From Aspergillus flavus (Eukaryota > Ascomycota > Eurotiomycetes > Eurotiales > Aspergillaceae): 64,000 bases of DNA. The position numbers were made by a program, and so were the translations under genes. The notes under the pieces were generated by a model that was not told the origin of the DNA, searched no databases, and was given only the letters and a program-made list of their open reading frames with translations. Positions 1 through 12,063 of this stretch are shown one piece after another. Positions within the stretch are counted from its first letter, which is position 1; every line of letters starts with the position of its first letter. The stretch is taken from assembly GCF_009017415.1 (NCBI RefSeq), contig NC_092405.1:620001-684000 (forward strand). Direction: 5' to 3'.

Positions 1-903
1 ACCGGGTTCCACTTTCCATCTTCCGAGAACGAAGATCCATGAGCGTGACCAATATGGGATGTTAGAGATCGTGGACTAAGAAACGTTGATGGTCGCTTCT
101 GTCGATAAATACGCTAAGGTATGGTTTTGCCGCGATGATATCAGCTGAATTGTGGAGCCCGTATTCGACTGTTTCTTTACGATGTTGGCGAACAGACTCG
201 TACGGACTATGGTACGACGGATACAGCGGTTCGGTCTGTAAACTACCCCTCCATTTGACCCCTCAGCTACTAAGGGTGGTGCCACTCCTTAGCCCCATAT
301 ACCAAGGAGCTACTGTGAAGAGGTCCTTTTAGAGTGCTTTAGTGCCCCATACTTATCCTTGGTAGAGATTGTCAGCTTGTCACTTACTTCGGAGTATTGT
401 CGTTCACATTTAAAAAATACTCGTACCAGTTGTAATACGGACCTGAAAGAGTCCTTAGTGTACAATACTGCTTACAGAGCTACTGCACGGATCGTCAGCC
501 TCACAAAGCTCAGCCAGCCTCTAATTCCGTAGTGAACCCTTAATGGTTATCTGATGCTGGTGGCGGGGCTCTGAAATCATCAGGAAAGACTTGCTTCTGC
601 TTCGGCGGTGTCGCTCTGCCGTGTCTTGTAGATCACAACTAGTCAAAATACCAAGAAAATTTCCTTGTTTAAAGCTGCAAATTATTTTCGTAGAGCGGAC
701 CTTACCTTTTCTTTTCGTAAAATTTTTTTCAAAGACAATCGGGGAATAAAGACTTCCATTCAGCTGTTTGTGTTTTTTAGAGGTGCACCTGTGACGCCAA
801 GCGCTTAAAGCTTATCGTTTTCTCTCCTCACAATTTACCCCTCCGCGGATATTTTTCCTCAAGATTTCACATCATCAACTAAAGACCCGCAGCCATATTC
901 ACA
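1..903. other. 5' flank of het-C, no gene seen
   Basis: No open frame here resembles a known protein and the small ORFs overlap on both strands without coding character. The last 250 bases are pyrimidine-rich upstream of the het-C ATG, as is usual for a fungal promoter and leader. Confidence 0.5.
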
Positions 904-3602
904 ATGGCGTCAGGGACGAATATGGGCTTCAATGCCCTCCTTATTATATGTCTCGTGCTCGTCGTACTCCCCTCCCAAGTCCATGCATTTGGCGCTGGCA
1001 GTATGTGTGCCCGTGGCTTTATCGGTTACCCAAAATCATACCCGGCTGCTGACACAATTAGATATCGCTTCGATCTCCGCCGTTGAGGGCAAGAACTGGC
1101 GCCATGGCGATATTGAAGATATGCTCAAGACCATTGCCTTTATCAAAGGCCATAAGTGGACTTCCACCATGATTAAGCGCGTCTACTTTGGCAACTGGTT
1201 GCGTGATTAGTGGGTCTCATCTGACGAAGCTATCTGCTGCACGTGCTAACCCTCTATAGCTCCCAGGCGATGGACGTCGGCACCCTGAAGAGTGTCCCAG
1301 CTGACACTATCCGAATCCTCGTCTGGATACTGGCTTTTATGACATTCGGTTATGCGACGGCGGAGTTTGAGGTCACATCTGAGAGGCTCGGAACTTATCG
1401 TCCTGAGGAGCATATCGAGTTCGTATTACTCTCTATGTATATGAAACTGCATATGGCTAATACTTCTTTACAAGCAACCCAAAGGACTATGCCGACAACG
1501 AAGATGCGCGCCAGTACGATTCTCGTCTGCGTGGCCCGGTCCGTCAAGTTGAGCTCGATATCGATCCCAATACCGGCATGAAGAACTATATCGCCAACGA
1601 ACGAGGAGACTGGTCCACGAGTTCGGGGTATATCAAATACAGTTTGTCTCGCAGTATCCATTACGGAAGACTGTATACCAGAAATGGAAACGAGGAGGAC
1701 CTCTGCGAAGCTTTGCGATGCCTCGGCCAAGGACTCCATACTCTTGAGGACTTTGCAGCACACACGAACTATTGCGAACTCGCGCTTCGTGAGATGGGCT
1801 TCCGTAATGTATTTCCGCACACCGGCCAGCGGACTGAGATGAACGTTCGAGGTCACCGTGTTTACCCTCTCGTAACAGGAACATTCGGTATGGTTGATTT
1901 CTTCCATTCCGTACTTGGAGAAGCGACCGATCATTTCACCCAGTCGGAGGTCAACGAAATGGATATTGCGCTGGGAGATGCACAGACAAATACATCCTCT
2001 GGATCTGCTAGCGCGTTGACGGCACTGCTCGGCAAGGTCCCTGGCACAAAGGATCTTGTTAACCAAGCCGAGGAGCTCAAGCGTCGCTCAGATGAGCAAG
2101 AATCAGCAAACAGGCGTGGCGGTCGTCGTTCAGGCTATTCAACCCGCGGATCTACTCGATCCTATGACGACTACGACTCAGGCAGCAGCCGAGGCTTCGG
2201 AGGTGAACGAAGCAGGGCAGCCAGAGCTGATGATTCCAATCAAACTTCCTCGGGCGGCTTGCCTGACTTCGACGCAAACAATACCATCCAGCAGATATAC
2301 CCTATTCTGCAGTTCAGAGATAACGTCGTGCGGAAGCTCTCATCCATCATTGAGAACATTCCCGGTCTGGAAACCCTGGTCGAGACAATCACTGAAACCT
2401 TGACCGTTTTTGTTATGTCTCTACTGGCGCCCTTCGTTCGTCCTATCATCAACGCTGCCTCTAAGCAGCTCCAGGCTGGCTCTTCTAGTGTCATTGACGC
2501 TTCTGGCCAACACCAGTATGAACCATGGACTGACCCTCACTGCACCGACCCTACCCACTCCTTGCTGTCCAAGGATCACTTTTCCAACATCCTCAATGAG
2601 CCAGCTGGTCAAGTCGCTTCTGCCATTCTGAAATACGTCGCACCTCGCGTCCTGTACGCTTGGGAAAACACCAACATCTCCGATCGGCAGGTTGCGGAAG
2701 ATTGCCTCCAAGTATTCCATCATCCCGCTCTGAGGGATATGCGCAACGAAGCACATCGGACCATGTACGAAGCAGTCGAATCTTGGGTGCAGTCTAGGCC
2801 GGATCGTGGCTCCGAACTGAACGATATTCTCAGTGCCGAGGGTGTGAAGGCTGGAAAGAACCAGACAGGAGAGGGTGGCCACTCCCATGGACACGGCCAT
2901 AGCCACAGCCATGCAGCTCAGCAGTCCCATACTCAGTCAGGACAGTCACAGTACCGCCCACCCCAATACCAACAGCAACAAAGCTCATCTAGCCCCTTCG
3001 ACCAACTTTCTAGCCTTCCCATTCCTGGTATCTCTAAGCTTAGCAGTGCTTTCTCTAGCTTGGGACTGGGTGGCTTCTCGATGGGTGACGAGACCTCGCA
3101 GCAGACTGCACCTCCGCCTGAACCTCAGCATCAACAATCTCATCAGTCTTACCATGAACTATCTCATCAACGCCAGGACCATGAATCTCGCCACCAAAGC
3201 CGCCAGTCGCATCACTCTGGGGGCAAGCACAGCAGCCATGAGAGTCGTCAATACGGTCATGGAGGTGGAAAGAGCGCAGACTACTACAACGAGTCATCGT
3301 CCAGCCATGGATACGGTGATCACTCCGAATCTCAAGGACATAGCCAACGTCGCCACCGTAAAAAGAAAAGTCATAGTGATGACAGTGATGAAGATTATGA
3401 CCCTGGGTATAACGTACACTCTCGACAAGACCACAGTCATGGCCGTGATGAAGATCATGAGTCTAGGTATAACCTACGCTCTCGACAAGACCACAGCCAA
3501 GGCTACGGACAAGAATATGGCGGTGGATATGGCGGTGGATATGGCGGTGGATATGGCGGTGGATATGACGGTGGATATGGCTCCGGTGGATCTCGTTGGT
3601 GA
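904..3602 (+). CDS. het-C: HET-C heterokaryon incompatibility protein
   Basis: Four exons: 904-1000, 1062-1209, 1260-1418 and 1475-3602, giving 843 residues. An N-terminal hydrophobic segment (about residues 9-28, ending VHAFG) is a secretion signal or anchor. It is followed by the strongly conserved HET-C core (NIASISAVEGKNWRHGDIED, FGNWLRDYSQA, LGTYRPEEHI, GLHTLEDFAAHTNYCELAL). From about residue 600 the protein becomes a low-complexity His/Gln/Ser-rich tail (HGHGHSHSH), ending in Tyr-Gly-Gly-Gly repeats. In Neurospora, het-c alleles differing in a short specificity segment trigger vegetative incompatibility; whether this copy does so cannot be read from one allele. The exon phases and the N-I-A-S-I join at the first intron fix the model. 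It converges on the hydroxyacid dehydrogenase gene, 301 bp away. Confidence 0.93.
3516..3581 (+). repeat. 12-bp tandem repeat coding YGGG units
   Basis: A 12-base unit coding Tyr-Gly-Gly-Gly is repeated about five times in frame near the 3' end of het-C, with one unit changed to YDGG. Just before it (about 3403-3500) lies a longer imperfect duplication coding SRQDHS-containing units. Such in-frame repeats are expected to vary in length between strains. Confidence 0.85.
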
Positions 3603-3903
3603 TTAAGCATCGTGATAAATGTTCTGTCTTGCTTCTCTTGTGGTATTTTGGGCTGAGTAGGTGTTGAGATAGGGGTAGGTGGTTTACCGGCTAAGTGGAA
3701 AGGCATGCAGTGGTCAGCTTGTTGAGTGTGTCAAGGCAGTTAGAAGCAGGCTCGGATTGTGGGCTCAGGATAATGCACATGTCAATGCTTTCTATTCGAA
3801 ACTAAGTATATATTATAGTCTTATCTCGTATACCAAAAATTGAAATTTAATTGAATAAATAATGCCCCAGCTGCAGCATACTGCTCCTGTCTCTTTATGT
3901 GTC
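3603..3903. other. convergent 3' UTRs of het-C and the hydroxyacid dehydrogenase
   Basis: This AT-rich spacer lies between two stop codons facing each other. An AATAAA-like poly(A) signal on the plus strand sits near 3854. No ORF of interest. Confidence 0.5.
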
Positions 3904-5040
3904 TCAGAACTGGCCTTCCTGTTGTTCTATGATCGGTGTGAGCAGCTTGCCATCATCCAAGGCGTTCTCTATGTTCCGCAAAGTCAATAACTCCATCTCA
4001 CGCTTGGTTTCACGTGTTGTCGTCCCAATATGAGGTAGAATCATAACTCGGTTGTCATGGAGTAGACCCGGGTGGATAATTGGCTCATTTTCGAAAACAT
4101 CTAGTCCAGCAGACGCAACTTTGTCTGCTTGCAGCGCTTCTACCAAGGCTGCTTCATCAAGTAGCGAGCCTCTTGCTGTATTGATAATGACCACGTCATC
4201 TTTCATCTTCTCGAACTCGGCTTTTGAGATGATATAGCAAGTCTTCTTTGTGGCCGGTAAATTAAGACTGATGATATCTGAATGCCGCAGGAGTTCATCA
4301 AAAGTCACATATTCGGCATCTCCTGTTTCTGACTGAGTCCAATGTACTGCTGAATACTAAGAAGGAAATATTCCTACCTTCCTTGTCTCTAGCGAGCTTA
4401 GAACGATTATGGTAAATAATCTTCAACCCGAACGCCCGAGCCCGATGCGCAATAGCCTACAATCATATAAGTCAACAGCAACAACATATACCTAGTCAAA
4501 AACACTCACCTGTCCAATCGCACCCATCCCCAAAATCCCAAGTACCTTACCCCCAGGATCACGACCTAGAGGTGTGTCTCCTTTCCATTGTCCATTTCTA
4601 ATAGACACCAAAGGTATCATAGCCTGGCGCAAAGCACCCAACATCAAGAACATAGCCACATCAGCCGTGGCATCCGCAACGACCTTCGGAGTATTAGAAA
4701 TCCGTATACCCCTTTCAGTGCAGGTTTGTATATCCATCCCGTCGTATCCCGCGCCATTGAGACAGATAAACTTCAATGTCAGCGGTAGGGAGTGAATAAG
4801 CTCCTTATCGAATGGCCCAGTCTCGAGGGTTGAATTCGTCCGGTAAAGTGCTGCGACTCCATCCCATATCCCGGATTGACAGTTTTGTAAGAATTGATGT
4901 CGGTTGCCTGTGAACTGGTATGTTTTGTATTTGGTTTGGAGTGCGGACCATTCACTCTTGCTGTGATGGAGTTTGCCGATTAGGAGTATACTTGGTTTTG
5001 GTCGGATTGATGTGGCTATGTGCTTGGTGATGGTTGTCAT
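3904..5040 (-). CDS. D-isomer specific 2-hydroxyacid dehydrogenase (glyoxylate/hydroxypyruvate reductase-like)
   Basis: Exons on the minus strand are 5040-4510, 4456-4378 and 4322-3904, giving 342 residues, a normal length for the family. The NAD(P)-binding Rossmann motif GILGMGAIGQ is split from its continuation by intron 1. The catalytic triad is visible: Arg in NTARGSLLDE, Glu in DVFENEP and His in LPHIGTTT. LNGAGYDGMD is the substrate-loop region. The family reduces glyoxylate, hydroxypyruvate or other 2-keto acids with NAD(P)H; the exact substrate cannot be told here. No targeting signal is evident. The ATG at 5040 is the first in frame and gives a typical N-terminus. Confidence 0.92.
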
Positions 5041-6217
5041 TTTTGTTTCTTTTTGTTTTTGCTTTTGGGAAATGGTTCTATATATGGTTGAGGACGAGTG
5101 TTGGGTATCTTTCTACTGGCTCCCCTTGCTAATACTATGGCGTTATGGCGTTTGGCCGAGTGGTCGGCGAAAGTTGCCAGTGCCGAGGCCAACATCCCTG
5201 CAGTGCCCTAAAGATATGGCTGAGTATAGCGATAGTAGTTTGAGTGAGGATAATCTTGAGAGAATAATGTAGTTGATATAGAATTTTTATTTCATTTGCT
5301 CGCCCATCTCTTTCCTCATCTAGGTGAAAATTAGGCACAGATACATCTAATCCATACTGACCAGACAAGGCTCTCCAGGTATGTAGTACGCCTTTCATAA
5401 AGGCTAAATCGGGCCGGGCCGCTACGAACAGGAGCAAGTCATTGAGTTAGATTTACTTTGTGGTATAGAAATTTCTATAGATATAATAGGTGACTGCGCC
5501 GTGTTTCAAGTACTTTCGATGCACTGGATTCCTGCATTTCTATTTGGGTTGCACTCTTGCGTGATGCACGTCAGCCACAGCCATGCTACTACTCCTGATT
5601 GCGATGATAAATATACACTCCAATAGGAAAGAGTTCAGGGATCTTGATAAGTCTGCATTTGGTCCAATGCATAATTGCATTGTACAAAGTATGGTTCGTG
5701 TGGGTCGCATAATGGCCGGTCCTTCCTATTAGTGATGCGGCGCAGTGACTTTGCATGACACCCCCAGTAAGTTTTAGCGCCCTCAGCATTGCTGACCTTC
5801 ATTCTCCAGACACCATGGAACATTTCTCCTGGGCCACTTGAGGGCTCTTAGCAAGCCCTAGCTTATCATCTCTGACCGCAATTGTTTCAGTAGGCAAAGC
5901 TGGGACCTACATTCTAAAAAGATGGCCAGTCCTCCAATCGACTTGTGTTACAACTACTGGACATGGTGCAACGCCCAAATATGGCAAGGCATCTAAGACT
6001 ACTAAAATAGCTGAGATGCTAAAGTAGCGCTAGACAAGGGTAGCGAGGCTATGTTGCCCTTCGCAATCTACTTCATGCTGCGGGGTATCCCCAGGCAAGG
6101 CACCCTCGTGGTTATTTAAGATCACATACAGTCTCATATACTCTCCCATCTTCTGAAAATGCTCACATAGCACCGATATTCACGATAAAGAAGCAAAGAC
6201 TGACAGCCATTGGCCTA
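5041..6217. other. divergent intergenic region
   Basis: This lies between the divergent hydroxyacid dehydrogenase and GTPase genes and presumably holds both promoters. Around 5146-5168 it contains a perfect tRNA A-box-like stretch without a B-box. No credible ORF was found. Confidence 0.45.
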
Positions 6218-9200
6218 ATGTCACCACCTTATATTTTCAAGGGGAGTTCTCCCCAACCATCCAATCTTTCTACCCAAGACTTCAACTTCCGTGCTATTAT
6301 ACCTTCCGTGGAAGTCGCGGACGAAGACCCTCCTTCGTCAGTAGGGGGTGAACGGACGCCTTCTGTGTCCGACTCTGAAGACTCCAGTCACCGCGCTTAC
6401 ACCCCAAGCCAGAGCACGGCGACTCCTCCCCGCCGTAAAAATCTAAGCTTGGGTGTCACGGAGTCTTTTCGAACGTTGAATCTCGAGGGAACCCTTACAT
6501 CGCATCGAACACCCTCGTGGCGGCATGATGCTCGACGACAGAGTACTGGTTTGTCCCCAGGCAGGTCCACATCCACGTACGGGGGCTTGTTCAATGCGAC
6601 GCCGGAGCCCACACCAGAGCCATCACGGGTACAGCCTACCTTGAATCGTGATTCAAGCGTTGACGGCCTAGTGAGCGATTTAGAGAATTCTCATCTGCAT
6701 GGTGGTGGGCCTCCAAGCGATGACAGCGACCAATTGAGCGAGAGCGACGACGAAGACGACGACAACGCAACAGACAGTGACGACTCTTCCTTATACAACG
6801 TGCGATGCGAACGCTTGCCTAGTGCACCTATATACAACGCTGGGTTACAGGAAATCCTACGAGACATCAAAAGCCAGTTGTCAGCCCTCCAAAATGATAT
6901 GAATCGATGCTCGTTATCTCGCGACCGTGGTTCTGATCTCTTTCAACTGCACGAGAAGGTGCGCATGTTGAACGAGCTCGATTGCCCCGAGACGCGCACG
7001 GTGGGGTTCATTGGAAACTCCGGGGTCGGCAAGAGCAGACTGATAAACTCTCTACTAGATCAAGAAGGCCTCGCCCGCTCAGTAGGTCCATCCTCCCTGG
7101 AGATATTGGTTATGTCAATAATCTTCTGACAAAGTATGCATAGAGTGGTGATGGTGCTGCATGTACCTCGGTAGTAACCGAGTTTCGACACACGGATGCG
7201 CGCCATCCAGATCGTTATGCCATCGAGGTCGACTACATGGACGGGGAAGAAGTGAAGGAACTACTAGAGGAGCTCGTTCAGAGCTTTAGGATGTACTACA
7301 CCGATCTTTACCGCGAAGTGACTAGTATAGAAGAGCAGGAAAGAATCCGTGACCGGTCAACCAGAGCATGGAGCACACTGAATTCACTGTTTAGAGATCA
7401 GCCGGAGCTCACACACGAGTTTCTTTCCGATCAGGCTGACGGTGCATTGTCTGGAATATTGGAACGGCTTAAAGACTGGGCAGCTCAATCATGTACGCGA
7501 CGCCCCGGGGGTGCAGCGCTTCAGCATACTATTATTCCGGGTAATGTCCAAGAATGCAGATCTCATCTTGATATGCTTACAATGGATCCGCGTGGTGAGA
7601 GTGAGGTTGCCATCTGGCCCTTCATTAAACTGATTAGGTATGTGCAATTTGTGTAGTTCTACTGTATCTGACTAATATTTGTAGGGTATACCTACGATCG
7701 CCTGTCTTGAGAACAGGGCTGGTGTTGGCTGACTTGCCTGGTTTGTCCCCTATCTCCTACAGTAGAATTCTTCATACACTAATACCAAAAACCAGGCTTT
7801 CGTGACCTGAACTTCGCAAGAGTTCGGGCCACGGAAAGGTACCTCAGACATTCATGTCACGAGGTTTTTGTCGTGACGACAATCTCCCGGTGCGTTTCCG
7901 ATCAGAGTATTGAAGAGATAAAGAGGCGCTGTGCCCAAGAACAACCATTGCGTATAGTGTGCACCCGCAGCGAAGTATGGCCATCTTATGTTCATAGGCT
8001 ATTACTGGAGATCGAGTGCTTACTTGACTCAGGAAGTAAATGCAAGCGAAACGGCTCGCGACTGCCGTGACCTCAGGGCGCAAATCGAGCAGCTACAGAA
8101 CAGGCTTAAGCAGGTTAATAAGCGGCTCGTGAGGGAACGGAATTCTAGGCGGAGACGCACTGAGATACTACAACTCATGTGAGGTTTTGCCTTGCCTTGC
8201 AGTTGTGCGCACACTATTGATCCATTACTGACGTGTGTCAATCTAGGGAAAATCAGGAAGACGCAAAGCTCGAGTACGTCTTAGAACTCAAGATAGACCA
8301 AGAGGAAATATCAAGTCGTCACTAATATACTTATAGGCTTGATCGTTTCCTGGTTGAAAGCCGAAATCTGAGGGTTACAAACCAGTTACGCCGAAATCAC
8401 GGTGCTGAAGTCCGGGTCTTTTGCATCAGTAACGAATGGTATTCCAAGTACCGCCAGGATGCGAACAGACACACCGACACCTATATCGAGCTCAGCGGTA
8501 TCCGAGAACTTCGTCGCTATTGTCAATTAGTCCCAGCAGAGGCTCAGTTTCGTTTTACAGCTGCGTTTATAGAGCATCGCGTGCCGGCTGTTGTGAGGTC
8601 CGTGAAGCAATGGGCCCTTGCTGGCTCAGATGATGTAACCGCAGAGAGAGCCGATGCACTTCGGCAAATATTACGGGATGTGGAGAACGTCTTTCGCGAG
8701 GTATGAGCATCATATGCGAAACTACACCCGGGCTGACATAGGGTAGCGGCTTATCCTTCGAAATTCAGAAGTTCGAGAGTTTCCAAGAAGACTTGAAGAT
8801 CGGTTTCGTGACAGCATCTTCGGCGTGACACGTGAGTATCTTCCAGAAGGTCAATCAGTACATCAACTAACATCTCTTGATTGCTGTAGATGAGTGTTGC
8901 CCCTTATGGAAACGCAGCGCACTACAAGCTAGCGGAAGGTGGGAACGTGTAAGTTTATGAGTTACTATTGAACATCACCTGGGATAAAACCTAACGTATT
9001 GTAGTGGCATTATAGCACATATTCTGCATTCTGTCGAAAATATGGAACGCATTCTACCCCCGGTGCTGGTGGTTATCATTGTTGGAATGAAGAATTGCTG
9101 GAAGGCATGCAAAATGATCTAGAAGAACCTTGGGAATCCATACGAGACTGGGTCTGTATGCAGAAAACTGCATTAGAAGAGACTGTGAGAAGGACATTCG

Positions 9201-9946
9201 AGGAGAATACAGGCAAAGTAGAGGGTACGCGTTATCAACCAATCCCTCTAGCCGAATATTCCACTAACCAACCTTAGATATAATGCATCTTGCTCCCTTG
9301 GCTCTTGAAAACTTCATCGACAACATGGACGACTGGGAGAACTGTGTGATGGCGGCTATCAACCAGTCTCTAGATCAGTTAGTTCTAGGGCTAAGGTAAG
9401 TCTCTCCGGCTAACTGTGCAAGCACCATGAATTGACCTCATTTTACGCAGTCGGGTAGAAACAGACACTCTCCATGGCCACGATAGTTCCTATGTTGCAG
9501 GTTTAATGCGACCTGTATATAACGAATGCAACAGTGAATCAGGTATGAAAACTTTTCTGTTGGCTTAATCTTGTTTCATCTGTTATATACGGAAGCAGTC
9601 TAATCTTGATATAGGCACAGGATCCGATGCTCGACGGAAAATGCTGATGCGTAGTCACCTCACGAGCTCCAACATTTTCCCAAATCTCGCCAACATCAGC
9701 GAAGCCCAATGTCGGGCTGTGATCAGAAATACTTGTCAGGATATGAGGCGCATGGTAGATGAGGTTGTAGGCAATATATGTAACGATCTTCACAGTATCG
9801 TTGCGGAAGAGGGTGAGGCTACTGAGGCAAGGAGGTTCCCTGAAATGGCGAGTACACTGCAACGTAAGGTTGATGCAGCCCAAGCAACCCTCGAGCGTGC
9901 ACAGAGGATTGTGGGCGACCTGAAGAATACACCAGATGTTGTATAG
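6218..9946 (+). CDS. Large dynamin-type GTPase, SLIP-GC-like
   Basis: Thirteen exons: 6218-7081, 7144-7637, 7685-7740, 7796-7974, 8033-8178, 8247-8273, 8337-8700, 8747-8831, 8890-8948, 9005-9224, 9278-9395, 9451-9542 and 9615-9946. They give 1011 residues with frame kept throughout. The first 240 residues are disordered and Ser/Asp-rich, with an acidic run near 170-190. The P-loop GNSGVGKS lies at about 266-273, G3 DLPG at about 468 and the G4 position at about 527. A basic coiled coil (about 535-580) and a helical C-terminal half with FCRKYGTHST and HCWNEE follow. This order resembles fungal homologues of the nuclear GTPase SLIP-GC. Its G4 reads TRSE rather than N/TKxD. Role unknown. One exon is only 27 nt long. 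Confidence 0.85.
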
Positions 9947-10146
9947 CTTTTCGGGTGATGTCGAGTATATATTGGAGAATTGCGTAGATTTTTCCTAGTT
10001 TTTACGACAGAATGTCATGTATATCGAGAAGCTCAAGCAAAGTCTCTCTAGTCTCCTTGGAATATTGATATTACGTGAGATCATTGATACCAATCCTAAG
10101 GTTAGCTTCCTTACTTAAAGCAACATAGAGCTTGTCATTGCTAGTC

Positions 10147-11324
10147 TTACAAATCCGCGACATCACTACCCGGAGCCGGTATCTCAATCAGCCCTCTTTT
10201 CTCCTTCGTCCTCCACTGGACCCCTTTCAGTAGATTTTTTAAAACAGACAGAGTAGGCATAGCCACCCCATTAGCACGACCAACCCTCAGCGGTTCGCCA
10301 ACAATACTCTCGACCTCAATAAGATTCCCCTATCACAATTGTCAGTAAAGACACACCTCATCTCAACCCCAACTCCCCAGAAAGAGAAGAAAGGAATCAA
10401 CCAACCTTCCAAACATCCTCCAACATACTCGGAGGCAAATACAACGCCACAGGATAAGCCCCAATAACCTCCTCACAAACACTCCCCGGCAAATCCACCC
10501 CAACAGACCCCGCCGCAGCCCGAATCTCCTCCATAGCAGGTCTAACCAGCATCTCCACCGCATCCCCTGCAAGCCTAATCCGCCCCGTATCCAAACCCGT
10601 AAGCGCACAAATCGAATTCAAACACGCATTGAATATCAACTTCCTCCACCGACTATACCCCACATCCAATCCCAGGACACACTTCGTCTTCCCAGCCGCA
10701 GAATACAATCCCACGAAACGCTCTGCGGCTGCCGCTTCAACGGCAATATCTAAATTAGGATTCCGGAATGCGCCAATGACAAGATCATCCGCGGATCCGT
10801 GCTCGATAACCCCAGGTGCGACCTCGTGCGAATCAATCATGCTTATGCCCGAGAGGACGATGTTGTCGGGGAAGGCGGCGAAATAGGGCGTTTCGATGTT
10901 CAACCCATTTTGGATTAGTACGATTACAGTGTGGCCTGGTGTTACGGCTGGCTTGATCAGATTGGCTGTTGACGGGGGACAATCGGTGATCACTTTTGTG
11001 GTGCAGATTATGTAGTCGTATTTGGGGGAGTCCGGGGTTGGGTCCGGGATGCGGTTTGTTACTGTTTATTGTGTAAGTAGTGGGTTTACATGGAATTGGG
11101 TTGGGTTGGCACTGGGTTAAACGCTTACTGGTGCTGGGTTTCCATCCTTTTAGAATCCCGTGGTCGCAGGATGTGATGTTGAAGCCGTTGGATGTTACGG
11201 CGTGGTAGTTTGAGCGTAGGACGGCGGTTACACGGGCCAGGTTTCCGGCTTCCAGGTTTAGGGCTGCGATTGTGCCGACGCCGCCGCTGCCGATTAGGAG
11301 GATGTTGGCTTTTGGGGGTGACAT
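10147..11324 (-). CDS. 2-dehydropantoate 2-reductase family protein (ApbA/PanE-like)
   Basis: Exons are 11324-11129, 11061-10406 and 10329-10147, giving 344 residues. The N-terminus carries the NADPH-binding motif ILLIGSGGVGTIAAL. The family's active-site Lys is in the CTTKV segment, followed by IQNGLNIE. The C-terminal domain contains FNACLNSICALTG and a short last exon with VGRANGVAMPTL. Ketopantoate reductase makes pantoate for coenzyme A, but fungi carry several paralogues, some in secondary metabolism, so pantothenate synthesis is only one possibility. An in-frame upstream start near 11468 would add a His/Thr-rich stretch that looks like leader. I chose the ATG at 11324 because the Rossmann strand begins right after it. 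Confidence 0.9.
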
Positions 11325-12063
11325 TGTTTCTTTTTGTTGGTTTGTTGGTTGGTTTGTATGTGTGTGCGCGTGTGTGTACAGGAGGTACTTGGAGAGGTAA
11401 GGCAGTCTGGTGGTGAGGGGACGTACAGATGGATCTCCAATTTGGTGTGGGGGAATTAGTTCAAGCATGCTTAGTGGGTGATTAAAGAGGCTAAATTATG
11501 GCGGGCTGCGGGGCTAGTAGAGGCCTTAAGATTTGGTTCACCATGTTTCAAAGTGATAAGCATAATCATGTAGAGGGTGTCAATTGTTTTGGATATACTT
11601 CAACTATGTGATTCGAATTGGGGGTTGTCCCTCCTGATAATTTACTATTGATTGGCCAATAACCTAAGAGAAATCTGGTAACTGAAGTTCCTATGGTTAG
11701 CGTTGTATTCCCTCCAAGTGATATTCATGTATGGAGAGCATGCTCAAACAGACAGCCCTTCTAGAGATGCTACTCATATATGGTCTAGAAAGCTGTATCT
11801 ATCCAACCCGTGCTATAAGATCAATCAACTAAATAGCACGGCTACTGCCTAAACTCAAACTTAATACAAAACACATCATTTCATTTTCATTTTCATTGTT
11901 TTTTTTCGCTCCTTATAGTTCCCTACCTCCAAAGTCAATCAATTAGTGATGACGCGAAGCGGAACATCTAAGCCCCGACACCATAAATCATGACTTACCA
12001 CCCCCTGTGGATGAGTTCTGAGCCCCTTCTGTCCTCCAACGCTTGTCGCGACAAACCATCATA
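11325..12063. other. intergenic, divergent promoters
   Basis: This region lies between the PanE-like gene (-) and the phosphotransferase (+). It has CA/GT-rich leader sequence near 11340-11380 and a short TTTCAT repeat near 11880-11898. No ORF of interest. Confidence 0.4.

Noticed and set aside
2875..3606. 243-codon plus-strand ORF inside het-C
   Set aside because: Alternative frame of the repetitive het-C tail; its Met/Thr/Val periodicity simply mirrors the repeats.
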